Origin: Caulobacter sp. | GTDB lineage: Bacteria > Pseudomonadota > Alphaproteobacteria > Caulobacterales > Caulobacteraceae | DNA length: 64,000 nucleotides | Reading direction: 5' to 3' | NCBI GenBank assembly: GCA_016125585.1 | Contig: WGLL01000005.1 | Location: 620,001 to 684,000, forward strand | Shown here: piece by piece, positions 18,946 through 28,586 of the stretch | Layout of the letters: each line of letters opens with the position of its first letter | How positions within the stretch are numbered: the first letter of the stretch is position 1 | The notes under the pieces: model-generated | Seen by the model: only the letters and a program-made list of their open reading frames with translations | What the model was told of the DNA's origin: nothing | Databases searched by the model: none | Made by a program: the position numbers and the translations under genes

Positions 18946-19377
18946 TCACCCCAACATCTTTCCGCTCTCCACCAGCCGGCAGGTCGCCGTTGAGCGGGCG
19001 ACCAGAGCGCCGTCGGCGTCCCAAAGCTTTCCTTCGAGAAAGCCGATGCTCTTGCCCAGCTGCACCACCTGTCCCTCGCCGACCAACCGGCCAACCTTCG
19101 CCGGAGCCAGGAAGGAGACGGTCATATCGATGGTCGGGGTGAACATTCGGCCCTCGCCCATGATGAAGGCCGCCGGTCCCATGACGTCGTCCAGCATGGC
19201 GGCGAGAAAGCCGCCCTGGATGAAACCCGCCGGGTTGAGGAACTGCGGCCGGCCGTCGAAGCCGATGCGCACCCATCCCCTGGCGGGGTCAGCGTCAAGA
19301 ATCTCCCAGCCCAGCAGTTCGGCGCAGGGCGGGCGGGGCAGGCCGTCGAGCGCGTGACGGGGAGCGTGAGGGGGCAT
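18946..19377 (-). CDS. PaaI-type hotdog thioesterase
   Basis: This 143-residue protein has the hotdog-fold thioesterase pattern: NPAGFIQGGFLAAMLDDVMGPAAF matches the PaaI/YbgC active-site helix, followed by two long beta strands (TIDMTVSFLAPAKVGRLVGEG). Such enzymes hydrolyse acyl-CoA thioesters in the cytoplasm. The ATG at 19377 is preferred because GGAG sits 6 nt before it; in-frame starts at 19389 and 19407 are possible. It converges with the DUF2306-like gene and faces away from the M28 peptidase. Confidence 0.85.
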   Translation of the reverse strand: MPPHAPRHALDGLPRPPCAELLGWEILDADPARGWVRIGFDGRPQFLNPAGFIQGGFLAAMLDDVMGPAAFIMGEGRMFTPTIDMTVSFLAPAKVGRLVGEGQVVQLGKSIGFLEGKLWDADGALVARSTATCRLVESGKMLG

Positions 19378-19488
19378 GGCGGTCTCCATTTCCGGGCCCA
19401 CGGTCACACAGCGCTGCCGCCACCCTTTGTCATCATCTGCATGTGACCTTCACTTGACTCGCGCCGCCCGGTGTCGCACCGGCGAAGC

Positions 19489-20904
19489 ATGAGCAGACAC
19501 CTCCTCGCCCTTGCGGCCGGCATCGCCCTTCTCAGCAACATCGCCTCCCCCGCGGCGCAGGCCCAGACGGCGCGACAGCCCGCCTTCAAGACGGCCGAGG
19601 CCCTGCGCGACAAGGCGCTCAAGGATGACACCGCCTGGACGGTGGTCGAATCCCTGACCACCGACGTCGGCCCGCGACTGGTCGGCTCGCCCGGCATGGC
19701 CCGGGCCAAGGACTGGGCGGTGAAACAGTTCGAGGCCCTGGGCTTCAGCAACATCAAGGTCGAGGAATTCGCCAAGTCGAGCTGGACCCGCGGCGCGGAG
19801 TCGGCCTCCATCGTTGCCCCCTACGAACTGCCGCTGTCGATCATCGGCCTGGGCCGCACCGTTCCGACCCCCAAGGGCGGGGTCGAGGGCGAGATCGTGG
19901 TGTTCGACGCCTACGCCGACCTGATCGCCGCGCCGGAAGGTTCGCTGAAGGGCAAGATCGCCGTGGTCGTGCAGCCGATGACCCGCACCCAGGACGGCTC
20001 GGGCTACGGCGCCGCCGGCATCGCCCGCCGCTCCGGCGCCTCGGAGGCCGCCAGGCGCGGCGCCATCGCCTATCTGACCCGTTCGATCTCGACCTCCGAC
20101 CTGCGCAGCCCCCATACCGGCGTGCTGTCCTACACCGAGGGCCTGCCGAAGATCCCGGCCGCCGCCCTGGGCGTGCCGGACGCCGAGCTGTTGCAGCGCC
20201 TGGCCAGGAAGGGCCCGGTGCGCATCCGCATGAAGCTGGAGTCCTCGGTCGACGAGAAGGCGGTGGCCTGGAACATTTCCGGCGACATCACCGGCTCGAG
20301 CAAGCCCGAAGAGGTGATCGTCATCGGCGGTCACCTCGACAGCTGGGACGTCGGCACCGGCGCCATCGACGACGCCTCGGGCATCGCCATCACCACCGCC
20401 GCGGCCAAGCTGATCGGCGACCTGCCCACCCATCCGGCCCGCACCATCCGCGTGGTCATGTGGGGCAGCGAGGAGAGCGGCGGGGCCAGCGAGGCCTATG
20501 CCGAGGCCAACAAGGACAAGATGGGCCAGTTCGTCATCGCCGGCGAAAGCGACCTGGGCGCCGACCGCATCTATGCGATCCAGCTCCCCAAGGGCGCGAT
20601 TGCCGCGCCGCAGCTGGCCGATCTGCCGGCCCTGATGGCCCCGCTGAAGATCATCGTCAGCCGCGAGCCGGCGCCGTTCGCCGGCTCGGACACCGAAGGC
20701 CTGCAGGAAGCCGGCGTGCCGGTTATGTCGCTGCGCCAGAGCGCCCTGCGCTACTTCGACCTGCACCATTCGCCGGACGACACCCTCGACAAGATCGATC
20801 CGGCTCAGCTGAACCAGAACGTCGCCGCCTGGGTCGCCCTGCTGTACCTGATCGCCGACAGCGACATCGATTTCCGCGCCCTGCCGGCCGGGGCGGCGAA
20901 ATGA
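19489..20904 (+). CDS. Exported M28 family metallopeptidase
   Basis: The 471-residue product begins with a signal peptide ([15 protein letters not shown], cleavage near AAQA). A PA-like insert follows at about 120-260, then an M28 di-zinc aminopeptidase domain: [19 protein letters not shown] (His and bridging Asp ligands), EESGG (catalytic and ligand Glu) and LHHSPDDT (His ligand). It is probably a periplasmic or secreted aminopeptidase or carboxypeptidase. The ATG at 19489 gives the cleanest signal peptide; a GTG at 19471 would add six residues. Its stop overlaps the ddl ATG by 4 nt, which places ddl translation under its control. Confidence 0.9.
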   Translation: MSRHLLALAAGIALLSNIASPAAQAQTARQPAFKTAEALRDKALKDDTAWTVVESLTTDVGPRLVGSPGMARAKDWAVKQFEALGFSNIKVEEFAKSSWTRGAESASIVAPYELPLSIIGLGRTVPTPKGGVEGEIVVFDAYADLIAAPEGSLKGKIAVVVQPMTRTQDGSGYGAAGIARRSGASEAARRGAIAYLTRSISTSDLRSPHTGVLSYTEGLPKIPAAALGVPDAELLQRLARKGPVRIRMKLESSVDEKAVAWNISGDITGSSKPEEVIVIGGHLDSWDVGTGAIDDASGIAITTAAAKLIGDLPTHPARTIRVVMWGSEESGGASEAYAEANKDKMGQFVIAGESDLGADRIYAIQLPKGAIAAPQLADLPALMAPLKIIVSREPAPFAGSDTEGLQEAGVPVMSLRQSALRYFDLHHSPDDTLDKIDPAQLNQNVAAWVALLYLIADSDIDFRALPAGAAK

Positions 20905-21866
20905 GCGGCAGACTTGCCGGTCACCATGTCGCGGTCCTGCTGGGCGGCCTGTCCTCCGAGCGTGAAGTCAGCCTGGTCTCCGGGGCCGCCTGCGCCAGGG
21001 CGCTGGAAAACCTCGGCGCCCGGGTCACCCGGGTCGACGCCGGACGCGACCTCGCCCAGGTCTTGACCGCCCTGAAGCCCGACGTCTGCTTCAACGCCCT
21101 GCATGGCGAATGGGGCGAGGACGGCTGCGTCCAGGGCGTGCTGGAGACGCTGGGACTGCCCTACACCCACTGCGGCGTGCTGGCCTCGGCCCTGGCCATG
21201 GACAAGGCCAAGTCCAAGGCGGTGCTGGCGGCGGCGGGAGTGACGGTGCCCGGCGGCGGCCTGTTCAACCGCTTCGAGGCGGCGCGCGATCACGTCATGC
21301 CGCCGCCCTATGTGGTCAAGCCCAATGCCGAGGGATCCTCGGTCGGGGTCTTTCTGGTCTTCGACGGCGCCAACCGCCCGCCGCAGGACATCGTCGCCCC
21401 GCAATGGACCTTCGGCGAGGAGGTGATGATCGAGCCCTTCATCGATGGCCTGGAGCTGGCGGTGGCGGTGATGGACGGCAAGGCGCTGACCGTCACCGAG
21501 ATCGTCCCGACCACCGGTTTCTATGACTATGAGGCCAAATACGGCGAGGGCGGATCGGAGCATGTGGTGCCGGCCCGGATGCCTGACGAGGATTTCCAGG
21601 CGGCCCTGCGCATGGCCGAAATGGCGCACGCCGCAATTGGTTGCCGAGGCGTGACGAGAAGCGACCTGCGTTATGATCCTGTTAAGCGCAATTTGGTTCT
21701 CTTGGAGGTCAATACGCAACCCGGAATGACGCCCACCTCCCTCGTACCGGAGCAGGCGGCCCATCTGGGTGTGACGTTTGATGACCTGGTTTGCTGGATT
21801 GTGGAGGACGCGTATGCCCGCGGCGGTGCGGGGGGGAGGACGCAAGAGCGTCAGCCCTCGGGCTAA
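20901..21866 (+). CDS. ddl: D-alanine--D-alanine ligase
   Basis: Ddl makes the D-Ala-D-Ala dipeptide used by MurF. The 321-residue ATP-grasp protein has the N-terminal [13 protein letters not shown] motif, [11 protein letters not shown], the lid and substrate region [10 protein letters not shown], and the metal-binding ending [20 protein letters not shown]. The ATG at 20901 overlaps the M28 peptidase stop; the upstream in-frame extension lies inside that gene. The C-terminus overlaps the beginning of ftsQ by 53 nt, an unusually long overlap. Confidence 0.95.
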   Translation: MSGRLAGHHVAVLLGGLSSEREVSLVSGAACARALENLGARVTRVDAGRDLAQVLTALKPDVCFNALHGEWGEDGCVQGVLETLGLPYTHCGVLASALAMDKAKSKAVLAAAGVTVPGGGLFNRFEAARDHVMPPPYVVKPNAEGSSVGVFLVFDGANRPPQDIVAPQWTFGEEVMIEPFIDGLELAVAVMDGKALTVTEIVPTTGFYDYEAKYGEGGSEHVVPARMPDEDFQAALRMAEMAHAAIGCRGVTRSDLRYDPVKRNLVLLEVNTQPGMTPTSLVPEQAAHLGVTFDDLVCWIVEDAYARGGAGGRTQERQPSG

Positions 21867-22722
21867 AGGCCCCGGTGGTCCAAAGGCGCGTCCCGCTGCT
21901 CCCGCCCGGGGGCAGGCGGCCGGAAAGCTGCGCGCGGCGCGGGGCATCGGCCTGTCTCCGAAAATCGCCCTGGGCGCGGCGGGCGGCGTTCTCGCGCTCG
22001 GACTGGTCGTCGCCCTGGCCACCGGCCATCGCGCCGAACATCTTGCCGACGCCACGGTTCAGGCGCTGGCCGACAAGACCGCCGGATGGGGCTTCACCGT
22101 TCAGGAAATCCATGTCGCCGGCGCCACCCCGGCCGGCGAGGAAGCCATCCGCGCCGTGCTGGCGCCGGCCAAGGGACAGGCGATCCTGGGCCTGGACCTG
22201 GGTACGGTTCGCGAAGGCGTCGAGAACATCGGCTGGGTGCGCCACGCCAAGGTGGTGCGGCTGCTGCCCAACACCCTGATGGTCCAGGTCGACGAGCGGT
22301 CGGCCATGGCCGTCTGGCAGAAGAACGGCAAGCTGGTGGTCATCGACGGAACCGGCCGGCTGATCCCGGAGGCCGACCCGGCCGCGTTTCCGCAGCTGCC
22401 GCTGGTGGTCGGCGCCGGCGCCGAGACCGAAGCGGCCGGCCTGCTCAAGGCCGTCGCCGGCCGCCCGCGCCTGAAGTCGCGCATCGAGGCGCTGGTGCGG
22501 GTCGATGAACGCCGCTGGGATATCCACCTCAAGGACCGCTCCATCATCCTGCTGCCGGCGGTCGATGAGGAAAGCGCCCTGATCGAGCTGGATCTGCTGG
22601 ACCGCCGGGACCGAATCCTCGAGGCGGGGCTGGAAAGAATTGATCTTCGCGAACCCGGCGCGCCTGCCTTCCGCAGGCGCGACGCGACCCTGGCGGGCAC
22701 GCCCGTCGCGGGGGGAGTGTAG
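21814..22722 (+). CDS. ftsQ: Cell division protein FtsQ
   Basis: FtsQ is a bitopic divisome protein that recruits FtsL and FtsB. The 302-residue product has a long basic Gly/Ala/Pro-rich cytoplasmic tail (1-48), one membrane helix near 51-70, a POTRA domain near 95-165 ([19 protein letters not shown]) and the beta domain with [17 protein letters not shown]. The ATG at 21814 has a perfect GGAGG 6 nt upstream, which decides it over 21778. It lies within the 3' end of ddl and 21 nt before ftsA. Confidence 0.93.
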   Translation: MPAAVRGGGRKSVSPRAKGPGGPKARPAAPARGQAAGKLRAARGIGLSPKIALGAAGGVLALGLVVALATGHRAEHLADATVQALADKTAGWGFTVQEIHVAGATPAGEEAIRAVLAPAKGQAILGLDLGTVREGVENIGWVRHAKVVRLLPNTLMVQVDERSAMAVWQKNGKLVVIDGTGRLIPEADPAAFPQLPLVVGAGAETEAAGLLKAVAGRPRLKSRIEALVRVDERRWDIHLKDRSIILLPAVDEESALIELDLLDRRDRILEAGLERIDLREPGAPAFRRRDATLAGTPVAGGV

Positions 22723-22743
22723 GATGATGGGGATGACCGGGCC

Positions 22744-24084
22744 GTGCTGAAAACCGCGTCGCGCAACGACAACAAGGGCCGTCAGGCCAAGGATAATCTG
22801 AAAGCCGCCCTGTCGCGGCAGACCCTGGTCGCGGCCGTCGATCTCGGGGCCTCCAAGGTCGCCTGCTTCGTGATGAAGCCGGACGGCGTGCGCAAGGGCG
22901 ACCGCACCCTGACCGCCGCCGGGGTGGGCTATGTGCAGTCGCGGGGCGTCAAGGGCGCCGCCATCGCCAGCATGGACGACGCCGCCGAGGTGATCGCCCT
23001 GGCCGTGGAGCGCGCCGAGGGCGTCGCCGGGCTGTCGGTGCAGGGCGTGACCGTGGCCACCGCGGGCGGCCAGCTGGCCTCCTGCCGGGTCTCCGCCCGC
23101 GTGTCCCTGGGCGCGCGGCCGATCAGCGACAACGACTGCTCCCGCGCCCTGGCCGCCGCCCTGGCCGAGATCCGCCTGCAGGGCCGCAAGCCCATCCATC
23201 TGCTGCCGATCGCCTGGTCGGTCGACGGTCAGAAGGGCGTGCGCGATCCCCGCGCCATGTTCGGCAAGTCGCTGGGCCTGGAGCTGCTGGTGGTGTCGAT
23301 CGCCGAGAACACCTTCCAGACCCTCAGCCACTGCGTCGAGCGGGCCCATCTGGAGTTCGAGGGCGTGGTCGCCGCGCCCTTCGTCTCGGCCCTGGCGGCG
23401 CTGGAAGAAGACGAGATGGAGCTGGGCTGCATCTGTATCGACATGGGCGGCGGCTCGACCTCCGCCGCCGTCTTCCAGGGCGGCAGCCTTGTCCATGTCG
23501 ACAGCCTGCCGGTCGGCGGCGAGCATGTGACGCAGGACATCGCCCGGGGCCTGTCGACCTCCCGCGCCGGCGCCGAGCGCATCAAGACCCTGCACGGCAG
23601 CGCCATCGCCTCGGCCAACGAGGATCGCGAGATGATCGAGGCCCCGCCGCGCGGCGACGATCCGGGCGCCGGGCCGGTCATCGCCCCGCGCAGCCTGCTG
23701 AAGGGCATCATCGCCCCCCGGGTCGAGGAAACCCTCGAACTGCTCCGTGACCGGCTGAAGAACGCCGGGGTGATGATCGAGCCGGGCGCCGGCGTCGTGC
23801 TCACCGGCGGCGCCAGCCAGCTGGCCGGGGTGCGCGAGGTCGCGGTGCGGGTGTTCGACCGCCCGGTCCGCCTGGGCCGCCCGCGCCGGGTGCCGCACCT
23901 GGCCGACGCCGTCACCGGTCCGGCCTTCTGCGCCGCCGCCGGCATTCTGCATCGCGCCGCCTTCGGGCCGCGCGAGGCGGTGTCGCCGAAGCTGCTGGCC
24001 ACCATCCGCAAGCCCCGGGCGCCGATTGATCCCAACGCCTCGGGACTGGTGAAGGCCGTCAGCTGGCTGAGGGACAATCTCTGA
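22744..24084 (+). CDS. ftsA: Cell division protein FtsA
   Basis: FtsA is the actin-like ATPase that anchors FtsZ to the membrane. The 446-residue product has the actin phosphate-1 motif AVDLGASKVAC near 30-41, the 1C subdomain, CIDMGGGSTSAAVF (phosphate 2), VVLTGGASQLAGV (adenosine motif), and a C-terminal amphipathic helix (KAVSWLRDNL) that serves as membrane anchor. The start is GTG at 22744; no in-frame ATG lies nearer ftsQ. The basic N-terminal 27 residues are longer than in E. coli. Confidence 0.95.
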   Translation: MLKTASRNDNKGRQAKDNLKAALSRQTLVAAVDLGASKVACFVMKPDGVRKGDRTLTAAGVGYVQSRGVKGAAIASMDDAAEVIALAVERAEGVAGLSVQGVTVATAGGQLASCRVSARVSLGARPISDNDCSRALAAALAEIRLQGRKPIHLLPIAWSVDGQKGVRDPRAMFGKSLGLELLVVSIAENTFQTLSHCVERAHLEFEGVVAAPFVSALAALEEDEMELGCICIDMGGGSTSAAVFQGGSLVHVDSLPVGGEHVTQDIARGLSTSRAGAERIKTLHGSAIASANEDREMIEAPPRGDDPGAGPVIAPRSLLKGIIAPRVEETLELLRDRLKNAGVMIEPGAGVVLTGGASQLAGVREVAVRVFDRPVRLGRPRRVPHLADAVTGPAFCAAAGILHRAAFGPREAVSPKLLATIRKPRAPIDPNASGLVKAVSWLRDNL

Positions 24085-24162
24085 GCCGAAGTGATTTGCT
24101 CGGCGGGCTCCGTCGCGGGGAGGATTTCCAGCCGAGCCTCGGACTTATCCCGAAAAAGGTCC

Positions 24163-24266
24163 GAATCTCCACAGATGTGGATGGCGTCATACAGTCGTCG
24201 CGATTCGCGCAAGCCGTTACACCACAACAAAATTTTGGATTGTGGGGGGCGACTGGGACGCGACTC
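24163..24266. promoter_or_regulatory. Three GANTC sites and a palindrome upstream of ftsZ
   Basis: GAATC at 24163-24167, GATTC at 24202-24206 and GACTC at 24262-24266 are CcrM sites in the 263-nt ftsA-ftsZ gap. A palindrome with TCCACA/TGTGGA arms lies at 24168-24181. CcrM methylation of the ftsZ promoter, read by GcrA, is established in Caulobacter; the same control is inferred here. Confidence 0.55.
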
Positions 24267-24278
24267 ACGCTAATCGGA

Positions 24279-24316
24279 TTAACCGCCGATTAACCGTGCA
24301 GGTCGTCTAGTTAACC
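24279..24316 (+). promoter_or_regulatory. CtrA binding site upstream of ftsZ, plus a third half-site
   Basis: TTAA at 24279-24282, seven bases, and TTAAC at 24290-24294 make a perfect TTAA-N7-TTAAC CtrA site. Another TTAACC lies at 24311-24316, 32 nt before the ftsZ ATG. In Caulobacter, phosphorylated CtrA represses ftsZ through sites of this kind. Confidence 0.8.
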
Positions 24317-24347
24317 GGTCGTAAGCCATATCAGCGGGTGGTCGCCG

Positions 24348-25970
24348 ATGGCCAAAGAATCGACTGCAGAAGGACGCGGGGTCCCCGAGATGAAACTGTT
24401 CGCTCCTCAAACCACTGAGCTGAAGCCGCGCATCGTGGTCTTCGGCGTCGGCGGCGCCGGCGGCAACGCGGTCAACAACATGATCGAGGCCGGCCTCGAA
24501 GGCGTCGAGTTCGTGGTCGCCAATACGGACGCCCAGCAACTGGCCTTCTCCAAGACGCCGCTGCGCATCCAGCTTGGCGTGCAGGTGACCCAGGGCCTCG
24601 GCGCCGGCGCCCACCCCGAGGTCGGCATGAGCGCGGCGGAGGAAAGCACCGCCGAGATCGGCGAGCACCTCGACGGCGCCCACATGGTCTTCATCACCGC
24701 CGGCATGGGCGGCGGCACAGGCACCGGCGCCGCGCCGATCATCGCCAAGAGCGCCCGCGAGCGCGGCATCCTCACCGTCGGCGTGGTCACCAAGCCCTTC
24801 CACTTCGAGGGCCGTCACCGGATGCGCCTGGCCGACGCCGGCATCGCCGAGCTGCAGCGCTACGTCGACACCCTGATCGTCATTCCGAACCAGAACCTGT
24901 TCCGCATCGCCAACGAGAAGACGACCTTTGCCGAAGCCTTCGGCATGGCCGACCAGGTGCTGCATTCGGGCGTGCGTTCGATCACCGACCTGATGGTCCT
25001 GCCCGGCCTGATCAACCTCGACTTCGCCGACGTCCGCACGGTGATGACCGAGATGGGCAAGGCGATGATGGGCACCGGCGAGGCCTCCGGCGAGGATCGC
25101 GCCCTGATGGCCGCCCAGAACGCCATCGCCAACCCGCTGCTCGACGAGGTTTCGCTGAAGGGCGCCAAGGCGGTGCTGGTCAACGTCACCGGCGGTCTGG
25201 ACATGACCCTGCTGGAAGTCGACGAGGCAGCCAACGCCATCACCGAACAGGTCGACGCCGAGGCCAACGTCATCTTCGGCGCCGCCTTCGATCCGGCCCT
25301 CGACGGGGTGATCCGGGTTTCGGTCGTGGCGACCGGCATGGACGGCGCCTCGATGGCCGCCATCGAGCCCAGCGGCTCGCGGGTCAACGCCCGCGCCAAG
25401 CCGCTGATCGCCGGCGAGATGCGGCCAGCCCCGGAACCTGAGGTCCGGCCCGAGCCGGTCGCCGCCGCCCCCCCGGCGCCGACGCCGGTCCGCGATCATG
25501 CCTGGACCATGGCCGCCGAGGCCCGCGACTCCGATCCCCGGCCTGAGCCGGTGACCATCGCCGCTCCGACCCCGGTCGCCGAGGCCGCGCCGCAGTACGC
25601 CCCGCAGCCGGCGGCGCCGGTCGCCGCTCCGGCCGCGCCGCAATCGGACCTGGGTCTGTTCGAGGCCGCCGCCGAGCGCCGCACGGCCGCCGAGCAGCGC
25701 ACCCTGATTGTCGACCCCTCGGTCGAGGACATCGAGGAAGACGACAGCCTCTACGTCGACCAGGAGCCGCGTGAAGAGCGCAAGAGCGGCTGGATGAGCC
25801 TGTTCGGCGGCCGTCGTCAGGCCTCTTACGACGCGGCCCCGACGCCCCCGCGGGCGGCCTTCGGCGGCGGCGGCGCGCGACCCGCGGCTCAGCCGATCGA
25901 GGATGCGGCGGTCGAAGAGGATTCCGACGATCTGGAAATCCCCTCCTTCCTCCGCCGCCTGGCGAACTGA
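24348..25970 (+). CDS. ftsZ: Cell division GTPase FtsZ
   Basis: FtsZ is the tubulin homologue that forms the Z-ring. The 540-residue product has [15 protein letters not shown], the GTP loop GGGTGTG at 121-127, the T7 catalytic loop [11 protein letters not shown], a long Ala/Pro/Glu-rich linker (about 350-525) and the conserved C-terminal peptide [13 protein letters not shown] that binds FtsA and other partners. The long linker is typical of Caulobacterales. The ATG at 24348 is annotated; an ATG at 24390 ([12 protein letters not shown]) resembles known orthologue starts and may be the true one. It closes the dcw cluster and has its own promoter region. Confidence 0.97.
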   Translation: MAKESTAEGRGVPEMKLFAPQTTELKPRIVVFGVGGAGGNAVNNMIEAGLEGVEFVVANTDAQQLAFSKTPLRIQLGVQVTQGLGAGAHPEVGMSAAEESTAEIGEHLDGAHMVFITAGMGGGTGTGAAPIIAKSARERGILTVGVVTKPFHFEGRHRMRLADAGIAELQRYVDTLIVIPNQNLFRIANEKTTFAEAFGMADQVLHSGVRSITDLMVLPGLINLDFADVRTVMTEMGKAMMGTGEASGEDRALMAAQNAIANPLLDEVSLKGAKAVLVNVTGGLDMTLLEVDEAANAITEQVDAEANVIFGAAFDPALDGVIRVSVVATGMDGASMAAIEPSGSRVNARAKPLIAGEMRPAPEPEVRPEPVAAAPPAPTPVRDHAWTMAAEARDSDPRPEPVTIAAPTPVAEAAPQYAPQPAAPVAAPAAPQSDLGLFEAAAERRTAAEQRTLIVDPSVEDIEEDDSLYVDQEPREERKSGWMSLFGGRRQASYDAAPTPPRAAFGGGGARPAAQPIEDAAVEEDSDDLEIPSFLRRLAN

Positions 25971-25980
25971 CACCCCCTTT

Positions 25981-26018
25981 CGGAACCCCTGAACGGCTCG
26001 CCGCTCAGGGGATTTCCG
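25981..26018 (+). terminator. Hairpin terminator after ftsZ
   Basis: CCCCTGA at 25986-25992 pairs with TCAGGGG at 26005-26011. The inner part (CGG/CCG) and flanking GGAA/TTCC lengthen the stem. It lies 15 nt after the ftsZ stop and before the Nudix gene. The T-run that follows is short. Confidence 0.6.
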
Positions 26019-26034
26019 TGTCTGGAGTCCGGCC

Positions 26035-26451
26035 ATGACGAACGCCCCCAGGCTTGGCGTCGGCGTCGCCATCGTCCGGGACGGCCGGCTGCTGCTGATC
26101 CGGCGGCTGAAGCCGCCCGAGGCCGGCTGCTGGAGTCTGCCCGGCGGCAAGGTCGACTTTCTCGAGACGGTGGAAGCGGCCCTCCGCCGGGAGGCGCGGG
26201 AGGAACTGGGCGTCGACCTCGGACCGCTCAGTCTGCTGTGCGTAACCGACCAGCTGCATCCCGACATCCCGGAGCACTGGGTGGCGCCGGTCTATCTGGC
26301 GCGCGAGTTCGTCGGAGAGCCGGCCATTCAGGAACCCGACAAGCACGACGGGCTTGAATGGTACGGGCTGGACGACCTGCCGGCGCCGCTGACCCTGGGA
26401 ACCCTTCGCGCGGTCCAGGCCCTGAAATCGCCCGATTCAAGCCTCGCGTGA
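26035..26451 (+). CDS. Nudix hydrolase
   Basis: The 138-residue protein carries a full Nudix box at about residues 38-60: GGKVDFLETVEAAL followed by RREAREELGV, which fits Gx5Ex7REUxEExGU. Nudix enzymes hydrolyse nucleoside diphosphates linked to another group, such as oxidised dNTPs, ADP-ribose or NADH. The substrate cannot be told from sequence. It begins 17 nt after the probable ftsZ terminator and is followed by the lpxC leader. Confidence 0.9.
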   Translation: MTNAPRLGVGVAIVRDGRLLLIRRLKPPEAGCWSLPGGKVDFLETVEAALRREAREELGVDLGPLSLLCVTDQLHPDIPEHWVAPVYLAREFVGEPAIQEPDKHDGLEWYGLDDLPAPLTLGTLRAVQALKSPDSSLA

Positions 26452-26515
26452 ATCCTTCCCGACAGGCGGGAAAACCGTTATCGATCAAGGGGTTGAAAGG
26501 GTAACAATTCGAAAC

Positions 26516-26549
26516 AGGACTTGCATTGCTGCATTGCGGTGTAAGTCCT
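26516..26549 (+). promoter_or_regulatory. Stem-loop in the lpxC leader
   Basis: AGGACTT at 26516-26522 pairs with AAGTCCT at 26543-26549. The inner 7 positions also pair in plus-strand RNA, using G-U pairs, to give a 14-bp stem with a 6-nt loop. It lies 64 nt before lpxC. The G-U pairs would be A-C mismatches in the other strand, which favours a plus-strand RNA role. Confidence 0.45.
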
Positions 26550-26612
26550 AGAAAACCGACAAGGCGCGGTGCGGTCAGTTCGGCCGCCAGCATCAACTCG
26601 TAAGGTCGGTCC

Positions 26613-27509
26613 TTGTCCGTTTCGGCTTACCATCAGCATACCGTCGCCGGCCCCGCCATCTTCGCGGGACTGGGTCTGCACACCGGTGAACATGTGCGCG
26701 TCGCCATTCGGCCGGCCGCGCCGGACGCCGGCATCGTTTTCGTGCGGACGGACATCAAGGATCGCGACAACCGGGTGCCGGTCTCGGCCGAGGCGGTGGT
26801 CAAGACCCAGCTGGGCACGGTGATCGGCAATGACGCCGGGGTGACGGTCTCGACGATCGAACATCTGATGGCGGCCATGGCGGCCCTGGGCATCGACAAC
26901 GCCGTTGTCGAGCTCGACGGTCCCGAGGCCCCGATCCTCGACGGGTCGGCCCAGCCCTTCATCGAGATCCTCGACCACGTCGGCCGTCGCCGCCAGGAAG
27001 CGGCCCGCCGCTACATCGAGATCCTCGACACGGTCGAGGTCGTCGAGGGCGACAAGCGCGCCAGCCTGTCGCCGTCCGAGCAGTTCGAAGTCGCCTTCGA
27101 GATCAAGTTCGATGCGGCGCCGATCGGTCGCCAGCGGGTCGATCTGGTGGTCGACGAGGCCTCGTTCCGTGAGGAACTGGCCGAGTGCCGCACCTTCGGC
27201 TTCATCCGTGAGGTCGAGGCCCTGCGCGCCATGGGCCTGGCGCGCGGCGGATCGATGGAAAACGCCGTGGTCTTGGACGGCGACCGCATTCTCAATCCGG
27301 AAGGCCTGCGCCGCCCCGACGAGTTCGTGCGTCACAAGGCGCTGGACGCGGTCGGCGACCTCTATGTTCTGGGCATGCCGATTCTGGGCCGCTTCGACGG
27401 TCTCTACGCCGGCCATGGCCTGAACAATCTGGTCGTCCGCGCCCTGGTGGCCAATCCCGACGCCTGGCGCGTTCGCACCTGGACCCAGGAACTGGCCCAG
27501 GCGGTCTGA
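26613..27509 (+). CDS. lpxC: UDP-3-O-acyl-N-acetylglucosamine deacetylase
   Basis: LpxC catalyses the committed deacetylation step of lipid A synthesis. The 298-residue product has the zinc ligands His84 (STIEHLMAAM), His241 and Asp245 (HKALDAVGD), and the catalytic His268 (YAGHGLNN). The N-terminus (YHQHTV...GLHTGE) is canonical. The start codon is TTG at 26613, which may limit expression of this dosage-sensitive enzyme. As in many proteobacteria it follows ftsZ, here with a Nudix gene between, and precedes bamD. Confidence 0.96.
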   Translation: MSVSAYHQHTVAGPAIFAGLGLHTGEHVRVAIRPAAPDAGIVFVRTDIKDRDNRVPVSAEAVVKTQLGTVIGNDAGVTVSTIEHLMAAMAALGIDNAVVELDGPEAPILDGSAQPFIEILDHVGRRRQEAARRYIEILDTVEVVEGDKRASLSPSEQFEVAFEIKFDAAPIGRQRVDLVVDEASFREELAECRTFGFIREVEALRAMGLARGGSMENAVVLDGDRILNPEGLRRPDEFVRHKALDAVGDLYVLGMPILGRFDGLYAGHGLNNLVVRALVANPDAWRVRTWTQELAQAV

Positions 27510-27635
27510 TTGACCCTGCCGCGGGCGCTTGCGCCACGACGGCGGCTTTCTTCTCCACTCGCCACATTTGCGCCCGCCCCCTCGTGGTGTAGATACGGTT
27601 CCCACGGCGCGGGGGCGCGCGTGTTTGATTTGTTG

Positions 27636-28553
27636 ATGCGAGGGTTCGTGCAGCCTGCTTCCTGGAGCCGCAAGGCCATTTTCGCCGCCGCCGTCGCGGG
27701 GGCCCTGGTCGTTACCGGCTGCGCCGGTCAGAAGCCCAAGCCGAGGCTGGCCTATATCGAGCGCCCGGTCGAGCTGCTCTACGCCACCGGCGCCGACCGC
27801 ATGGACCACAAGCGCTGGACCGACGCCATCGCCTACTTCGAGGAGGTGGAGCGCCAGCACCCCTATTCGGAATGGTCGCGTCGGGCGATGCTGATGACGG
27901 CCTACGCCAACTATCAGTCCAACAACTATTCCGCCGCCATCGACAATGCCGACCGGTTCATCAACCTCTATCCCGGCAATCCCTCGACGGCCTACGCCTT
28001 CTATCTGAAGGCCATCTGCTACTTCGAACAGATCGTAGACGTCGGCCGCGACCAGGCCGCCACCGAACAGGCCCTGGCGGCGCTGCGCGAGGTGCAGCTG
28101 CGCTATCCCGACAGCGAATACGCCAAGGACGCCGCCTACAAGATCGACATGGTCCAGGATCAGCTGGCCGGCAAGGAAATGGCCGTCGGCCGCTGGTATC
28201 TGCGCGAGGGCCAGACCATCGCCGCCATCGGTCGCTTCCGCACCGTGGTCGACAAGTATCAGACCACCTCCCATGCGCCCGAGGCCCTCTACCGCCTGAT
28301 CGAGGCCTATCTGACCATGGGCCTGACCGGCGAGGCCCAGCGCACCGGCGCCATCCTCGGCTACAACTATCCGGGCGATATCTGGTACCGCGACGCCTAC
28401 AAGCTGCTCAACGACAAGGGCCTGCAGCCGGCCGTCGCGCCGCTGACCCCCGGCGCCAAGCGCAGCATGCTGCAGAAGCTGTTCGGCCAGAAGGGCACCG
28501 CCCTGCCGCCGCCGAAGGATGACGACGCCCCGGCGCCGCCGCCGCCGACCTGA
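27636..28553 (+). CDS. bamD: Outer membrane assembly lipoprotein BamD
   Basis: BamD is the essential lipoprotein partner of BamA in outer-membrane protein insertion. The 305-residue product has a lipoprotein signal with lipobox VTGC (Cys29), then tetratricopeptide-like repeats including RWTDAIAYFEEVERQHPYSEWSRRA and ALAALREVQLRYPDSEYA as described by position (about 55-80 and 145-170), followed by a Pro-rich tail. The ATG at 27636 is chosen because it places a normal signal peptide at the N-terminus. The frame is open back to 27510, but that part is low-complexity and lacks a signal. Confidence 0.93.
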   Translation: MRGFVQPASWSRKAIFAAAVAGALVVTGCAGQKPKPRLAYIERPVELLYATGADRMDHKRWTDAIAYFEEVERQHPYSEWSRRAMLMTAYANYQSNNYSAAIDNADRFINLYPGNPSTAYAFYLKAICYFEQIVDVGRDQAATEQALAALREVQLRYPDSEYAKDAAYKIDMVQDQLAGKEMAVGRWYLREGQTIAAIGRFRTVVDKYQTTSHAPEALYRLIEAYLTMGLTGEAQRTGAILGYNYPGDIWYRDAYKLLNDKGLQPAVAPLTPGAKRSMLQKLFGQKGTALPPPKDDDAPAPPPPT

Positions 28554-28586
28554 TCGGGACCGCTTCGAGGCCCTTTGACATCCGCT

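Noticed and set aside
24168-24181. Possible DnaA box upstream of ftsZ
   Set aside because: TCCACAGATGTGGA contains only part of TTATNCACA. It is better described as an unassigned palindrome.
27510-27635. Longer bamD start
   Set aside because: The added residues are low-complexity and would bury the lipoprotein signal peptide that starts at 27636.
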